A stretch of 39,850 nucleotides of DNA from Pacificimonas sp036351775 (GTDB lineage: Bacteria > Pseudomonadota > Alphaproteobacteria > Sphingomonadales > Sphingomonadaceae): the NCBI GenBank assembly GCA_036351775.1, contig JAZBPX010000013.1:1-39850 (forward strand). Reading direction: 5' to 3'. Shown here in pieces: positions 7,270 through 16,490 of the stretch. The translations under genes and the position numbers were made by a program. The notes beneath the pieces are model-generated. The model ran no database searches. It had not been told where the DNA came from and saw nothing but the letters and a program-made list of their open reading frames with translations. Position 1 is the first letter of the stretch. Each line of letters begins with the position of its first letter.

Positions 7270-10200
7270 ATGTGCGGGGTCTGTGCCTCTAACCTGAATG
7301 CGTTCGTCAATGTGACGGCGTATCAGAATGCTGGCGGTGGCAGCGGCGGCCAGCAGTCTGTGCCGACAACCATCAATAGCGACGTCGTCGACCAGCTCGA
7401 CAGCGGCACCTTCTGGTACGATGCCTCTGGCAACCCTGCGACGAGCGTTACCTACGGCTTCCCCACCTCCGGGCTGTTCGCCACCGGCTTTGCGGAGGCT
7501 GCTGGTTTCGAGCAGGCCGGGGCGGAGCTTCAGGACGCGGTGCGCCTCGCCGCGCAGCTTTGGGACGACCTGATCCCGGTATCGCTGACGGAAACCCTTG
7601 CCGGCGACACCGCCGACATCAAGATTTCCCGCTCCAGCACCGGCGTCAACTACGCGCAGGCCTATCTGCCCGACCAGGTGTCCCGGGAAACCACGTCGGT
7701 GGACCGTATCGTCGGCTCGGTCTGGCTGCGGTCGAACAACACCAACTTCAACCGGCCGGAGCCCGGCGACTACGGCTTCCAGACGATCATTCACGAACTC
7801 GGCCATGCGCTCGGCCTTAATCATGCCGGCAATTACAATGGCGGCACCCCGCAATATGGGAACGGCGCCACCGGCTGGCTGTATACGGAGGACAGCTGGC
7901 AGTACACGGTGATGTCCTATTTCTCGGCGGGCAATACCGGTGCCGACTGGGTGGGCGGCGGCAAGTCGAGCCGCGCGCATACGCCGATGCTCTACGACAT
8001 TCTCGCAATCCAGCAGATTTACGGCGCGGACTACACCACCCGGGCCGGTGACACGGTTTACGGCTTCAACCGCAATGACGGCGATGCGATTTACGATTTC
8101 GCCGTCAACAGCCTGCCGGTCCTGACCATCTGGGACGGCGGCGGTATCGACACGGTCGACCTCAGCGGGTTCGCAGGCGGCCAGCGCCTCGACCTGCGAG
8201 AAGGGGCCTATTCCGACGTCGGCGTCGACCTGACGCAGAATGTCGCCATCGCCTTTGGCGCGGTCATCGAAAACGGCGTCGGCAGCGACTTTGACGACGT
8301 CATGACCGGCAATGCGGCAGCGAACGTGCTGACCGGGCTCGGCGGCGCGGATATCCTCGATGGCGGCGACGGCAACGACACCCTGGTCGGCGGCGGCGGC
8401 AGCGACCATCTGACCGGCGGCGCGGGTTACGACACCGCCGTCATCGCACTCGATTTCGCCAGCGTCACCATCACCGATGGCGGCGACCATCTGGTCATTG
8501 CGGGTGAGGGCAGCGACACTGTCGCCGACGACATCGAGGCGGTCCAGTTCCTCGACCAGACGATCCTCTACGCCGACCTCCTCGCTTCATCAGGCGGCGG
8601 CGGTTCCGGCGGTCCCGGTGGGTCCGGAGGCACGGGTGACCCTGTGATCGGGGAGGCAGGTTCGCTACAGATCGACACTAGCGGCGCGGTGACCGTCAAT
8701 CTCACCAACAACTTCGTGAACCCGGTTGTCTTCGCGATGCTACCGACCATGAACGGTGCGGACCCGGTCACCGTTCGCATCGACAACCTGACCGGTACGT
8801 CGTTTGACGTCAGCCTTCAGGAACCCAGCAATCTCGACAATATTCATCCTTTCGAGACGCTTAGCTACGTCGTGTTCGAGGCAGGCCTGCATACGCTGGC
8901 CGACGGGACCAGGATCGAGGTTGGCACGACCACGATTTCCGGCCTGACCGGCGATGGGTTTACCGACATCGCCTTTTCCGCGGGGTTCACCGCCGCCCCC
9001 GTCGTCCTGTCTCAGTTGCAGTCGTCGAACGGGCTGGATTTCACCTGGCTCCGGCATGACGGGGTCGGTGCAACCGGATTTTCCGCCGCGATGCAGGAAG
9101 AGGAACTTCGCAACAGCGGCGACCATGTGCCGGAAACCCTCGGGTGGGTCGCCATGGACAGCGGCACGATCGATTTCGGCACGTTACAGGCGATTGCCGG
9201 CAAGAATATGGCTGGTATCTCGCACACCGGCGGGGCGGTGACGTTCAGCGCGAGCTTTGCCCAGACGCCGCACATATTCGCCAGCACCAGCGAATTTAAC
9301 GGCAGCGATCCGGCCTCTCTGCGCCTGGTTTCGGCTGACACGTCGACCGCGGCGCTAATACTGACCGAGGAGACGAGCTTCGATGCCGAAACCGCGCATG
9401 TGAACGAGGGCTTCGATTGGCTGGCTCTTGGCGGCTCGGGTCTGCTTTACAGCGGCGGCAACGCGCCCGGTCAGACACCGACACCAACACCAACACCAAC
9501 ACCAACACCGACGCCTACGCCCACAAGCCTCGCTGAGATCGGAGAGCTCGGCTCCGCGGTCCTGTCGGGCTCGGGCCCTGCGACCATCGCGTTCGACAAC
9601 ACGTATGTCGATCCGGTCATCATCGCGATCGCGGAAACGGGACCAGGTGCCGGGGCGCTGGTGGTTCGCGTTATGGACGTGACGGCGACCGGGGCGACCC
9701 TTGCCCTGCAGGCACCGCTCGACCAGGCCAGCGCACACCCCGCGACGGCCATTTCATACCTTGTAGTGGAAGCCGGAACCTATCTCCTCGAGGACGGCAC
9801 CCGCATCGAAGCAGGTACCACGAACACTAACAGGGAACTGGGGTCCGGTAGCGAGGCGATATCCTTCGCTCACGACTTTGCGACGACGCCGGCGATTTTC
9901 TCTCAAGTGCAATCCTTTAACGGCACATCCTATGTCATCACCAGGCAGGCCGGTGCGGACAGCGATGGCTTCGATGTCAGCCTGCAAGAGGAAGAAGGAC
10001 AGGCGGGAAGCGGCCATGCGGTCGAATCCGTCGGCTGGATTGCGATCGAAACCGGCAGTGCAAGTTCGGGTGGACTGACGCTGCAGGCCGGGCAAACGGC
10101 TGAAGCGATTGGTGATCAGGCAACAGCTGTCGATATTCCCGGCTGGACGGATCCGACCTCGCTGTTCTTTGCAAGCATGGCAACGTCGACCGGTTTGGAT

Positions 10201-10413
10201 CCTGCGTTCGCGGCATTTGAATGGCTCGATTTCGACACCGTGCTTCTACGCTCGCAGGAGGACACGAGCCGGGACGCCGAACTCCTTCACGTTGATGAAG
10301 CGATAGCCTGGCTCGTCTTCTCCGGTGAAGGTGACCTGATGGGGGCCCCGGCTCCTCAGGCAGCGGTTGTTGCGGATGATCAGCAATTGGCCTCTACCAC
10401 GCCCCTGATCTGA
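7270..10413 (+). CDS. Secreted RTX M10-family metalloprotease with duplicated lectin-like modules
   Basis: The protein has 1047 residues. The serralysin-type zinc site is HELGHALGLNH (H175, E176, H179, H185) with Met-turn VMSYF (M215). An M10 C-terminal/RTX region follows, including GGADILDGGDGNDTLVGGGG near residues 357-376, which should bind calcium. There is no signal peptide, consistent with type I secretion, though no transporter genes are in the window. After a Gly/Ser linker (about 445-460) come six beta-rich modules: three at about 467-730, a Thr-Pro repeat linker (about 736-753), then three more at about 758-1030. Modules share patterns such as FATTPAIFSQVQSFNG and VESVGWIAIETG, reminiscent of H-type lectin domains. 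The N-terminus MCGVC holds the only cysteines I see. The start lacks a strong ribosome binding site. Confidence 0.88.
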   Translation: MCGVCASNLNAFVNVTAYQNAGGGSGGQQSVPTTINSDVVDQLDSGTFWYDASGNPATSVTYGFPTSGLFATGFAEAAGFEQAGAELQDAVRLAAQLWDDLIPVSLTETLAGDTADIKISRSSTGVNYAQAYLPDQVSRETTSVDRIVGSVWLRSNNTNFNRPEPGDYGFQTIIHELGHALGLNHAGNYNGGTPQYGNGATGWLYTEDSWQYTVMSYFSAGNTGADWVGGGKSSRAHTPMLYDILAIQQIYGADYTTRAGDTVYGFNRNDGDAIYDFAVNSLPVLTIWDGGGIDTVDLSGFAGGQRLDLREGAYSDVGVDLTQNVAIAFGAVIENGVGSDFDDVMTGNAAANVLTGLGGADILDGGDGNDTLVGGGGSDHLTGGAGYDTAVIALDFASVTITDGGDHLVIAGEGSDTVADDIEAVQFLDQTILYADLLASSGGGGSGGPGGSGGTGDPVIGEAGSLQIDTSGAVTVNLTNNFVNPVVFAMLPTMNGADPVTVRIDNLTGTSFDVSLQEPSNLDNIHPFETLSYVVFEAGLHTLADGTRIEVGTTTISGLTGDGFTDIAFSAGFTAAPVVLSQLQSSNGLDFTWLRHDGVGATGFSAAMQEEELRNSGDHVPETLGWVAMDSGTIDFGTLQAIAGKNMAGISHTGGAVTFSASFAQTPHIFASTSEFNGSDPASLRLVSADTSTAALILTEETSFDAETAHVNEGFDWLALGGSGLLYSGGNAPGQTPTPTPTPTPTPTPTPTSLAEIGELGSAVLSGSGPATIAFDNTYVDPVIIAIAETGPGAGALVVRVMDVTATGATLALQAPLDQASAHPATAISYLVVEAGTYLLEDGTRIEAGTTNTNRELGSGSEAISFAHDFATTPAIFSQVQSFNGTSYVITRQAGADSDGFDVSLQEEEGQAGSGHAVESVGWIAIETGSASSGGLTLQAGQTAEAIGDQATAVDIPGWTDPTSLFFASMATSTGLDPAFAAFEWLDFDTVLLRSQEDTSRDAELLHVDEAIAWLVFSGEGDLMGAPAPQAAVVADDQQLASTTPLI
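9478..9527 (+). repeat. Thr-Pro coding tandem repeat (ACACCA-type)
   Basis: A tandem hexamer array (acaccaacaccaac... drifting to acgcctacgcc) encodes a Thr-Pro linker between the two lectin-like blocks of the protease. It could expand or contract by slippage in 6-base steps without losing frame. Confidence 0.75.
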
Positions 10414-10450
10414 ACGCGGAACCGGGGCATTTTCTTTCGCGAATGCCTAC

Positions 10451-10486
10451 CCTAGAACGCTAGGTTTCCCGCTGGTTTCCGGCGGG
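10451..10486 (+). terminator. Tandem hairpins after the RTX protease gene
   Basis: CCTAG-AACG-CTAGG (10451-10464) is followed by TTT, then CCCGCTGG-TTT-CCGGCGGG (10468-10486 region) with one G-T pair. Two adjacent stems 38 bases after the stop suggest termination or mRNA 3'-end protection. T tails are only three bases long. Confidence 0.4.
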
Positions 10487-10510
10487 CAGGGTAACGCGCG
10501 GGATCGACGC

Positions 10511-12013
10511 ATGGCATCACTATTGCCGAGGCTGCTGCGCGGTGCCGGCTGGATTGTCGCGGCGCGCATTGCCTTTAACCTGCTCGGTTTCGTCAGTACG
10601 CTGATCCTCGCCCGGATCCTCGTTCCAGCCGATTTTGGTCTGGTTGCCCTGGCGGTATCGGTGAACGGGGTCCTGTCCTCACTGTTCACCATTTCGGCCA
10701 GCGCGGCGCTTGTTCGCCTCGATGAGGTTACGCGGGCTCATCTCGATACCGCTTTCACGTTCGGGCTTGCGCGCGCGCTGCTCATTGCGACGGCCTTGTG
10801 CGCTGCAGCCGTGCCTTTCGCGGCATTTTACGACGATCCGCGCTTGGCGCCGCTGCTGTTCGCCATCGCTGGCGGCATGATTCTGCCTGGTCTGCTCAAT
10901 CCCGCGCTGGTCCAGCTACAGCGCGACCTGCAGTTCCGCCCCGAATTCGTGTTGCAGGTCAGCGAGAAGGTTGCGGCGGTGGCCGCCGCTGTCCTGATCG
11001 CCCTGGTGACGGAAAGCTATTGGGCGCTAGTTATCGGCACCATCGTGGGCCGTGTCGCAAAGTTGATCGCATCCTATGTGATCAGACCCTACGTGCCGAG
11101 GCTTTCATTCTCCGAGGCGCGCACGATCTGGGGTTTTTCCAGCTGGCTGTCGGGCAGCTCCGTCCTCACCACGCTGAACCTGCGGATCGACCAGTTCATC
11201 ATCGGCGGCGTCGAGGGACAATCGACGCTTGGTCAATATGTCGTGGGCGACGACCTCGCCGCCCTCCCCGTCAGGGAGGCGACGACGCCGCTCGGTCTGA
11301 TCCTTTATCCGGCCTTCTCGACGATGAAGAGCGATCATGGCGAGCTGCGCCGTACCTATCTGCGGGCGATGACAACGATCTATGCCGTGGGCCTTCCCAT
11401 CGGTCTTGGATTTGCCCTGGTCGCCGAACCGGTCGTGCTTCTTCTTCTCGGCGAAAAATGGGCGGGCGCGATCATCGTGATCCAGGTGCTCAGCGCCTTC
11501 TTCGGTATCCGCACCCTCATCATGCCGGCCGACTCCATCGCGCTGACACTGGGGGCGACCCGAACCCTGTTCAACCGAACCTTCGTCAACTTTCTCATTC
11601 GAATGCCCCTGGCTATCGGCGGCCTGCTCTTGGCTGGCATTCCCGGGCTGCTGGCGGGCCGCTTTCTGACCGGCATCATCATGACCGCCATCACGGCGGA
11701 CATGGTGCGCCGCCTGATCGGGCTCGGTTTCCGAAAACAGCTCGGCTCGTCCATCCGCAGCACCGTCAGCGGGATGACCATGTCGTGCGTGTTGGTCGCA
11801 TGGCAATGGCAGGTCGGCTGGTCCGTGGGCGACACGGCGCGCATGTGGCTGGAACTGATTGCAGCCGCAGCGGTCGGTGCCATGCTTTATGTCGGCACGC
11901 ACCTTTCGCTCTGGCTTCTCGCCGGGCGTCCACCGGGAGCGGAACAGGAAATCTTTTCGCTTGTCGGCAAGGCGTTACGCTCGAAATTAGGGCGCGGTTC
12001 CGCAGCTGGCTGA
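10511..12013 (+). CDS. Lipopolysaccharide/exopolysaccharide flippase (WzxC-like, MOP superfamily)
   Basis: This 500-residue integral membrane protein has about 12-14 hydrophobic helices. The N-terminus (WIVAARIAFNLLGFVSTLIL followed by ARILVPADFGLVALA) is the classic start of the oligosaccharide flippase family (polysaccharide biosynthesis, MurJ/Wzx-related fold). LNLRIDQFIIGGVEGQSTLGQYVVG is the conserved start of the second half. It should flip lipid-linked oligosaccharides across the inner membrane. The substrate is unknown. A Stf0-like sulfotransferase gene faces it on the other strand, hinting at a sulfated surface glycan. No glycosyltransferases or polymerase are adjacent. Confidence 0.85.
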   Translation: MASLLPRLLRGAGWIVAARIAFNLLGFVSTLILARILVPADFGLVALAVSVNGVLSSLFTISASAALVRLDEVTRAHLDTAFTFGLARALLIATALCAAAVPFAAFYDDPRLAPLLFAIAGGMILPGLLNPALVQLQRDLQFRPEFVLQVSEKVAAVAAAVLIALVTESYWALVIGTIVGRVAKLIASYVIRPYVPRLSFSEARTIWGFSSWLSGSSVLTTLNLRIDQFIIGGVEGQSTLGQYVVGDDLAALPVREATTPLGLILYPAFSTMKSDHGELRRTYLRAMTTIYAVGLPIGLGFALVAEPVVLLLLGEKWAGAIIVIQVLSAFFGIRTLIMPADSIALTLGATRTLFNRTFVNFLIRMPLAIGGLLLAGIPGLLAGRFLTGIIMTAITADMVRRLIGLGFRKQLGSSIRSTVSGMTMSCVLVAWQWQVGWSVGDTARMWLELIAAAAVGAMLYVGTHLSLWLLAGRPPGAEQEIFSLVGKALRSKLGRGSAAG

Positions 12014-12172
12014 CGAAGGCTGCGAGGATCGACCTAGGTCCCCCACTGCATCCCCCGTAGCATGACGAACAGCGATACCGCACGGTTCATGGCCGCCGCT
12101 CAAGTGTCACGGCGATCGATGTTCCCGCCTTCGACGCGCCCCCATCATCGTGCGGCTCCAGCCGCCATCGCA

Positions 12173-13045
12173 TTAGCTAAGCGTGACCGCATCGCCCAGA
12201 AAGCGTGCGGCAAGTCGGCGGCGTGCGCCCGGGTCAGCCTGTCGTTTCAGGCCGGTTTCCTGCCGTGCCGCCAACATGTCTGCGACGTCCGCCGCGCTCA
12301 ATCCCGTCAGGTCCGCAAGATGGGCGGCTTCGTCGGAAACGAAGTCCTCATAGTGAAGGCTGCGGGCTGTCAGTCCGACCTCGTTCAGAAACGCATCGCT
12401 GCGAAATTCTTGCCATGCAATCCGTTCGATGCACCGTCTCGTTTGATTGAAATCATAGCGCGCTTCCCCTTGCGGCTCGAAATCAGCTGACCAGTTCTCG
12501 GTTTGCAAGGCCTCGGCAAAGGACAGCGCCTGCGCGGCGCGATCCCGCCGATGGATACGAATAGCGGTCGTCTCAAGTCCTGACAGATGCGGCCACAGGC
12601 GGGCTAGGCGGCCGACATGCTCACCGTGGACATTGATGCCCAGAACGCCGTTGTCCGACGTGCGATGTGCGGCCAGTGCCGATGCAAACTCTTGCCAGTC
12701 GATCTCACGGGTTCGGCTTAGAAACGGCCAGCGCCCGGCCAGAATCTGCAAATATTGCGAATCCTGCAGATATTCGTGTGCGTGGGCGTAACCCAGCGCC
12801 CATAGCCGGTCACACAACATTGTACTGCCGCTGCGGGGCGTGGAGAAGATCAGAAGCAGCTTCGTCGGCGTCGGCGCATCGACCCGGTCGTAACGGGCTT
12901 GGATCATGTCCGTATCCGGAATGCGCGCGATCTTGCCTTGATCGCCCACGGACAGTCTGTCCAGCCGCGCGGCGGCGGCTGCCTCTTCGGCCGCGCTTGC
13001 GACCGACCGGTCCGCTCCCCTGCGACCAAGCAGGCGTTTCAGCAT
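12173..13045 (-). CDS. Stf0-type sulfotransferase
   Basis: The predicted protein has 290 residues. Start 13045 (MLKRLLGRRG) has GGGAGGA eight bases upstream. A longer frame to 13090 has no such site. FSTPRSGSTMLCDRLWALG (from about residue 67) is the 5'-phosphosulfate-binding loop of PAPS-dependent sulfotransferases. HEYLQ, a GVLGINVHGEH block, and IRIHRRDRAAQALSFAEALQ (3'-phosphate-binding region with Arg/Ser) match the Stf0 layout. Mycobacterial Stf0 sulfates trehalose. The acceptor here is unknown. The convergent flippase gene suggests a glycan or glycolipid target, which is an inference. The 159-bp gap between the two genes shows no clear gene. Confidence 0.8.
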   Translation of the reverse strand: MLKRLLGRRGADRSVASAAEEAAAAARLDRLSVGDQGKIARIPDTDMIQARYDRVDAPTPTKLLLIFSTPRSGSTMLCDRLWALGYAHAHEYLQDSQYLQILAGRWPFLSRTREIDWQEFASALAAHRTSDNGVLGINVHGEHVGRLARLWPHLSGLETTAIRIHRRDRAAQALSFAEALQTENWSADFEPQGEARYDFNQTRRCIERIAWQEFRSDAFLNEVGLTARSLHYEDFVSDEAAHLADLTGLSAADVADMLAARQETGLKRQADPGARRRLAARFLGDAVTLS

Positions 13046-13183
13046 CGTGCGGTCCTCCCTCAACAGCGTAAGCGGGGCACGGTTCACCATGACTGCCCCA
13101 AACCTGCCCGTCCCCGGAACCTAGAGGCACCGCACCCCGGGTGCCAGTGGCGTTGACCTGCGCCAATCGCTAACAGACCGCCA

Positions 13184-13666
13184 ATGGCCGACTACCGCAT
13201 CGCGGATATCCAGCTCGACGACCGCACGATCCTCTGGCGCAATGCCGATATCGAGCAGGAGCGGCGCGTTGCGATCTTCGACCTTCTGGAGGCGAACAGC
13301 TTTCGCGTGCTGACGGCGGGCGCGGCGGACCATCCCGGGCCCTATTCGATTTTCCTGCATGTGCGCGACGGCCGCCTCGCCATTGACGTGAAGACGCAGG
13401 CCGGTGGCATGCTTGACACGGTCGTCGTGCCCCTCTCGCCCTTCCGCCGCACGATCCGCGACTATTTCGGCATCTGCGAAAGCTACTACCAAGCCATCCG
13501 CGAGCGCGCGCCGCACGAGATCGAGACCATCGACATGGCGCGCCGCGGCATTCACAACGACGCGGCCGAGCTCCTGAAAACCCGTCTCGAGGGCAAGATC
13601 GAGGTCGATTTCGACACCGCCCGCCGCCTGTTCACCCTCATCTGCGTCCTCCACATCCGCGGCTGA
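13184..13666 (+). CDS. UPF0262 family protein
   Basis: The 160-residue protein begins MADYRIADIQLDDRTILWRN and contains EQERRVAIFDLLEANSF and a central PYSIFLHVRDGRLAIDVK, characteristic of the alphaproteobacterial UPF0262 family. The function is unknown. It is followed 34 bases later by dcd and lies in a plus-strand run ending at DUF2948, a grouping of small conserved genes around murA seen in alphaproteobacteria. No signal peptide or membrane segment is visible, so it is probably cytosolic. Confidence 0.85.
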   Translation: MADYRIADIQLDDRTILWRNADIEQERRVAIFDLLEANSFRVLTAGAADHPGPYSIFLHVRDGRLAIDVKTQAGGMLDTVVVPLSPFRRTIRDYFGICESYYQAIRERAPHEIETIDMARRGIHNDAAELLKTRLEGKIEVDFDTARRLFTLICVLHIRG

Positions 13667-13700
13667 CCCCCGCGCCCCAAACCAGGAAAGCCCTGCACCA

Positions 13701-14255
13701 ATGTCCGTCATGGCCGACAAATGGATCCGCGAAAAAGCCCTGTCCGACGGGATGATCGAGCCGTTCGAGGACGGTCAGCGGCGCGAGGGGACCATCTCCT
13801 ACGGCCTCAGCTCCTATGGCTATGACGCGCGCGTCGCCGAGGACTTCAAGATCTTCACCAATGTCGACAGCGCCATCGTCGACCCGAAGAATTTCAGCGA
13901 CAACAGCTTCGTCGACCGCAAGACCGACTGCTGCATCATCCCGCCGAACAGCTTCGCGCTCGCCCGGACAGTCGAATATTTCCGCATCCCGCGCGACGTC
14001 CTCGTCATCTGCCTCGGCAAGTCCACCTACGCCCGCTGCGGCATCATCGTGAACGTCACGCCGCTGGAGCCGGGATGGGAGGGGCATGTGACGCTGGAAT
14101 TTTCCAACACCACCCCCCTGCCCGCGCGCGTTTACGCGAACGAGGGCGCGTGCCAGTTCCTGTTCCTGCAGGGGAACGAGCCGTGCGAGACCAGCTATGC
14201 CGACCGCGCCGGCAAATATCAGGGCCAGCGCGGCGTGACCCTGCCGAAGCTGTAG
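13701..14255 (+). CDS. dcd: dCTP deaminase
   Basis: The 184-residue protein has usual length for Dcd. It deaminates dCTP to dUTP, which dUTPase turns into dUMP for thymidylate synthesis. ISYGLSSYGYDARV, LVICLGKSTYARCGIIVNVT, PLEPGWEGHVTLEFSNTTPL (with the catalytic glutamate of TLEFSN) and the C-terminal GKYQGQRGVTLPKL are diagnostic. ATG 13701 opens MSVMADKWI; the second Met (MADKWI, 13710) is an equally possible start. It probably acts as a homotrimer in the cytosol. Confidence 0.95.
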   Translation: MSVMADKWIREKALSDGMIEPFEDGQRREGTISYGLSSYGYDARVAEDFKIFTNVDSAIVDPKNFSDNSFVDRKTDCCIIPPNSFALARTVEYFRIPRDVLVICLGKSTYARCGIIVNVTPLEPGWEGHVTLEFSNTTPLPARVYANEGACQFLFLQGNEPCETSYADRAGKYQGQRGVTLPKL

Positions 14256-14286
14256 CGCCGACCCCTTTGATGGCCCGGCGCGGTTC

Positions 14287-15168
14287 ATGACAGAGGCGGA
14301 CCGCCGCTCCGGGATCGCCGCCGCGCTGGCTGCCTATGTCCTCTGGGGCCTGATGCCGGTGTACATCAAGCTGGCCGAGGGCGTGCCCGCGCTCGACGTT
14401 CTGGCGCACCGCGTGTTCTGGGCGGCCGCCACCCTCCTTCTTGTCATCGCGGCCCTCCGCGCCTGGCCGCCGGTCCGCGCCGCGCTGCGCAATCCGCGCC
14501 TCCTCGGCTGGCTGCTGTTCTCCGCCGCCATGATCGGCGCGAACTGGTATCTCTACACCTGGTCCGTGCTCGCGGGCCGCGTCCTCGACACCAGCCTCGG
14601 CTATTTCATCCAGCCGCTGTTCAATACCGCGCTCGGTGTCATCTTGCTGAAGGAACGCCTGACCCGCTGGCAATGGATTGCCATCGCGCTGGCCATCATC
14701 GGCATTGGCGTCATGACGGCGGCGCTTGGCGGCCTGCCGCTTGTCTCCATCGGCCTCGCCGCGGCGTTCGGGCTCTACAGCTTCGCCCGCAACCGCGCCG
14801 CCGTCGATGCGCTGACCGGCCTCTTCATCGAGACGCTGCTTCTTGCCCCGCTGGCGCTCTGGTGGCTGCTTCAGACGCCGGAGGGGCTGTTCGGGCATGG
14901 CTGGCCGCTCGCCCTCGTCCTGGTCGCGTCCGGCGCGGTCACCTGCGTTCCGCTCGGCCTCTTCGGCCACGCCGCGCGTCGTATCTCGCTCAGTGCGCTC
15001 GGCTTCCTGCAATATATTGCCCCCAGCATCGTCTTCCTGCTCGGCGTCTTCGTCTACGGCGAAGCGATGGACGGCTGGCGCCTCACCGCCTTTATCTTCA
15101 TCTGGCTTGGCCTCGCCGCGTTCTCCTATGGCGGTTTGAGGGAACGGAAGGCGGCCGCTGCGCGCTAG
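14287..15168 (+). CDS. rarD: RarD-like EamA-family transporter
   Basis: The 293-residue membrane protein has ten hydrophobic segments of the drug/metabolite transporter fold. GIAAALAAYVLWGLMPVYIK, DVLAHRVFWAA, NWYLYTWSVLAGRVLDTSLG and YFIQPLFNTALGVILLKERL are the conserved RarD motifs. The substrate is not known. Chloramphenicol resistance has been reported for some members. It starts 31 bases after dcd and ends 34 bases before murA, so it may be part of the same transcript. Confidence 0.9.
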   Translation: MTEADRRSGIAAALAAYVLWGLMPVYIKLAEGVPALDVLAHRVFWAAATLLLVIAALRAWPPVRAALRNPRLLGWLLFSAAMIGANWYLYTWSVLAGRVLDTSLGYFIQPLFNTALGVILLKERLTRWQWIAIALAIIGIGVMTAALGGLPLVSIGLAAAFGLYSFARNRAAVDALTGLFIETLLLAPLALWWLLQTPEGLFGHGWPLALVLVASGAVTCVPLGLFGHAARRISLSALGFLQYIAPSIVFLLGVFVYGEAMDGWRLTAFIFIWLGLAAFSYGGLRERKAAAAR

Positions 15169-15202
15169 TCTGTCGAAGCGACAAACAAGGGGGTCCGGGC
15201 AC

Positions 15203-16483
15203 TTGGACAAGATCGTCATCGAGGGCGGGCACCGCCTGACCGGAAAATTGCAGATTTCCGGCGCGAAGAACGCGGCGCTGACGCTGATCCCCGCCGCGCT
15301 CCTGACCGAGGAGCCGCTGACGCTCCGCAACCTGCCCCGCCTCGCCGATGTCGATGTCTTAGGCCATCTCGTGAACCAGCTTGGTACATCCACCGAAATC
15401 GAGGGCAAGCGTCCGGAGGTCTTCGGCCGCGTAATGACGCTGAAGGCAGGGCGGATTACGTCGATTTCCGCCCCTCCCGATATCGTCCGCAAGATGCGCG
15501 CCTCCATCCTCGTTCTCGGCCCCCTTCTCGGGCGCTGCGGCGAAGCGAAGGTGCCGCTCCCAGGCGGCTGCGAGATCGGCGCGCGCCCCATCGACCTGCA
15601 TCTGAAGGCGATGGAGGCGCTTGGCGCGGTCATCGAGGTGGCGGACGGCTTCGTTCACGCCACCACGAAGAACGGCCTGACCGGTGGCCGCTTCGAATTT
15701 CCCATCGTCAGTGTCGGCGCGACCGAGAACGCCCTGATGGCCGCCGTGCTCGCGAATGGAGACACCGAGCTGGTTAACGCGGCGCAGGAACCGGAAATCG
15801 TCGATCTCGCCAACTGCCTGATCGGCATGGGCGCGAAAATCGAGGGCGTCGGCACTGGCACGCTCCGCATCAAGGGCGTCCCGACCCTCCACGGCGACAC
15901 CTACCGCGTCATGTCCGACCGGATCGAGGCGGGCAGCTATGCCTGCGCGGCCGCGATCACCGGCGGCGACCTCGAACTTCTGGGCGCGAACCCCGCCGAT
16001 TTCGCCCCCGTCATCGAAAAGCTCGAGGCGGCGGGCGTCACCGTGACCCCCACCGAGGAAGGGGTCCGCGTCACCCGCGACGGCCCCATTCGCCCCGTCG
16101 ATATTACCACCGCGCCGCACCCTGATTTCCCGACCGACATGCAGGCACAAATGATGGCCATGCTGACCCTTGCGGAGGGCTCGTCTGTCCTCACGGAAAC
16201 CATTTTCGAAAACCGCTACATGCACGTCGGAGAGCTTGAGCGCATGGGCGCCGACATCGACGTATCGGGCCGCACCGCCACCGTGCGCGGCGTTTCGAAG
16301 CTGAAGGGCGCCGCCGTCATGGCCACCGATCTCCGCGCCTCGATGAGCCTCATCATCGCCGGTCTCGCCGCCGAGGGCACCACAGAGGTCCTCCGCGTCC
16401 AGCATCTTGACCGCGGCTATGAGCGGCTGGAGGAAAAGCTTTCGAAGGTCGGCGCGAACATCCAGCGCGCCTCGGGGGAGTAA
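15203..16483 (+). CDS. murA: MurA, UDP-N-acetylglucosamine 1-carboxyvinyltransferase
   Basis: The 426-residue enzyme of usual length transfers enolpyruvate from PEP to UDP-GlcNAc, the first committed step of peptidoglycan synthesis. The start is TTG 15203 (MDKIVIEGGHRLTGKLQISG), supported by AAGGGGG upstream and family alignment; no ATG is close. K22-N23 of SGAKNAAL and the loop cysteine in LPGGCEIGARPID (C123) are present, so the enzyme should be fosfomycin-sensitive at this residue. HPDFPTDMQAQMMAM and the C-terminal DRGYERLEEKL fit the family. It is followed seven bases later by DUF2948, a frequent alphaproteobacterial pairing. Confidence 0.97.
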   Translation: MDKIVIEGGHRLTGKLQISGAKNAALTLIPAALLTEEPLTLRNLPRLADVDVLGHLVNQLGTSTEIEGKRPEVFGRVMTLKAGRITSISAPPDIVRKMRASILVLGPLLGRCGEAKVPLPGGCEIGARPIDLHLKAMEALGAVIEVADGFVHATTKNGLTGGRFEFPIVSVGATENALMAAVLANGDTELVNAAQEPEIVDLANCLIGMGAKIEGVGTGTLRIKGVPTLHGDTYRVMSDRIEAGSYACAAAITGGDLELLGANPADFAPVIEKLEAAGVTVTPTEEGVRVTRDGPIRPVDITTAPHPDFPTDMQAQMMAMLTLAEGSSVLTETIFENRYMHVGELERMGADIDVSGRTATVRGVSKLKGAAVMATDLRASMSLIIAGLAAEGTTEVLRVQHLDRGYERLEEKLSKVGANIQRASGE

Positions 16484-16490
16484 GCAAACA

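Noticed and set aside
7114..8490. 458-codon minus-strand frame opposite the RTX protease
   Set aside because: It is a GC-rich antisense shadow with no recognised motif, while the plus frame carries the zinc and RTX motifs.
9474..9530. CRISPR-like tandem repeat
   Set aside because: The repeat is a 6-base Thr-Pro coding run with no spacers.
12062..12490. Plus-strand frame over the 3' part of the sulfotransferase gene
   Set aside because: It overlaps motif-bearing sulfotransferase sequence and has no recognisable content or ribosome binding site.
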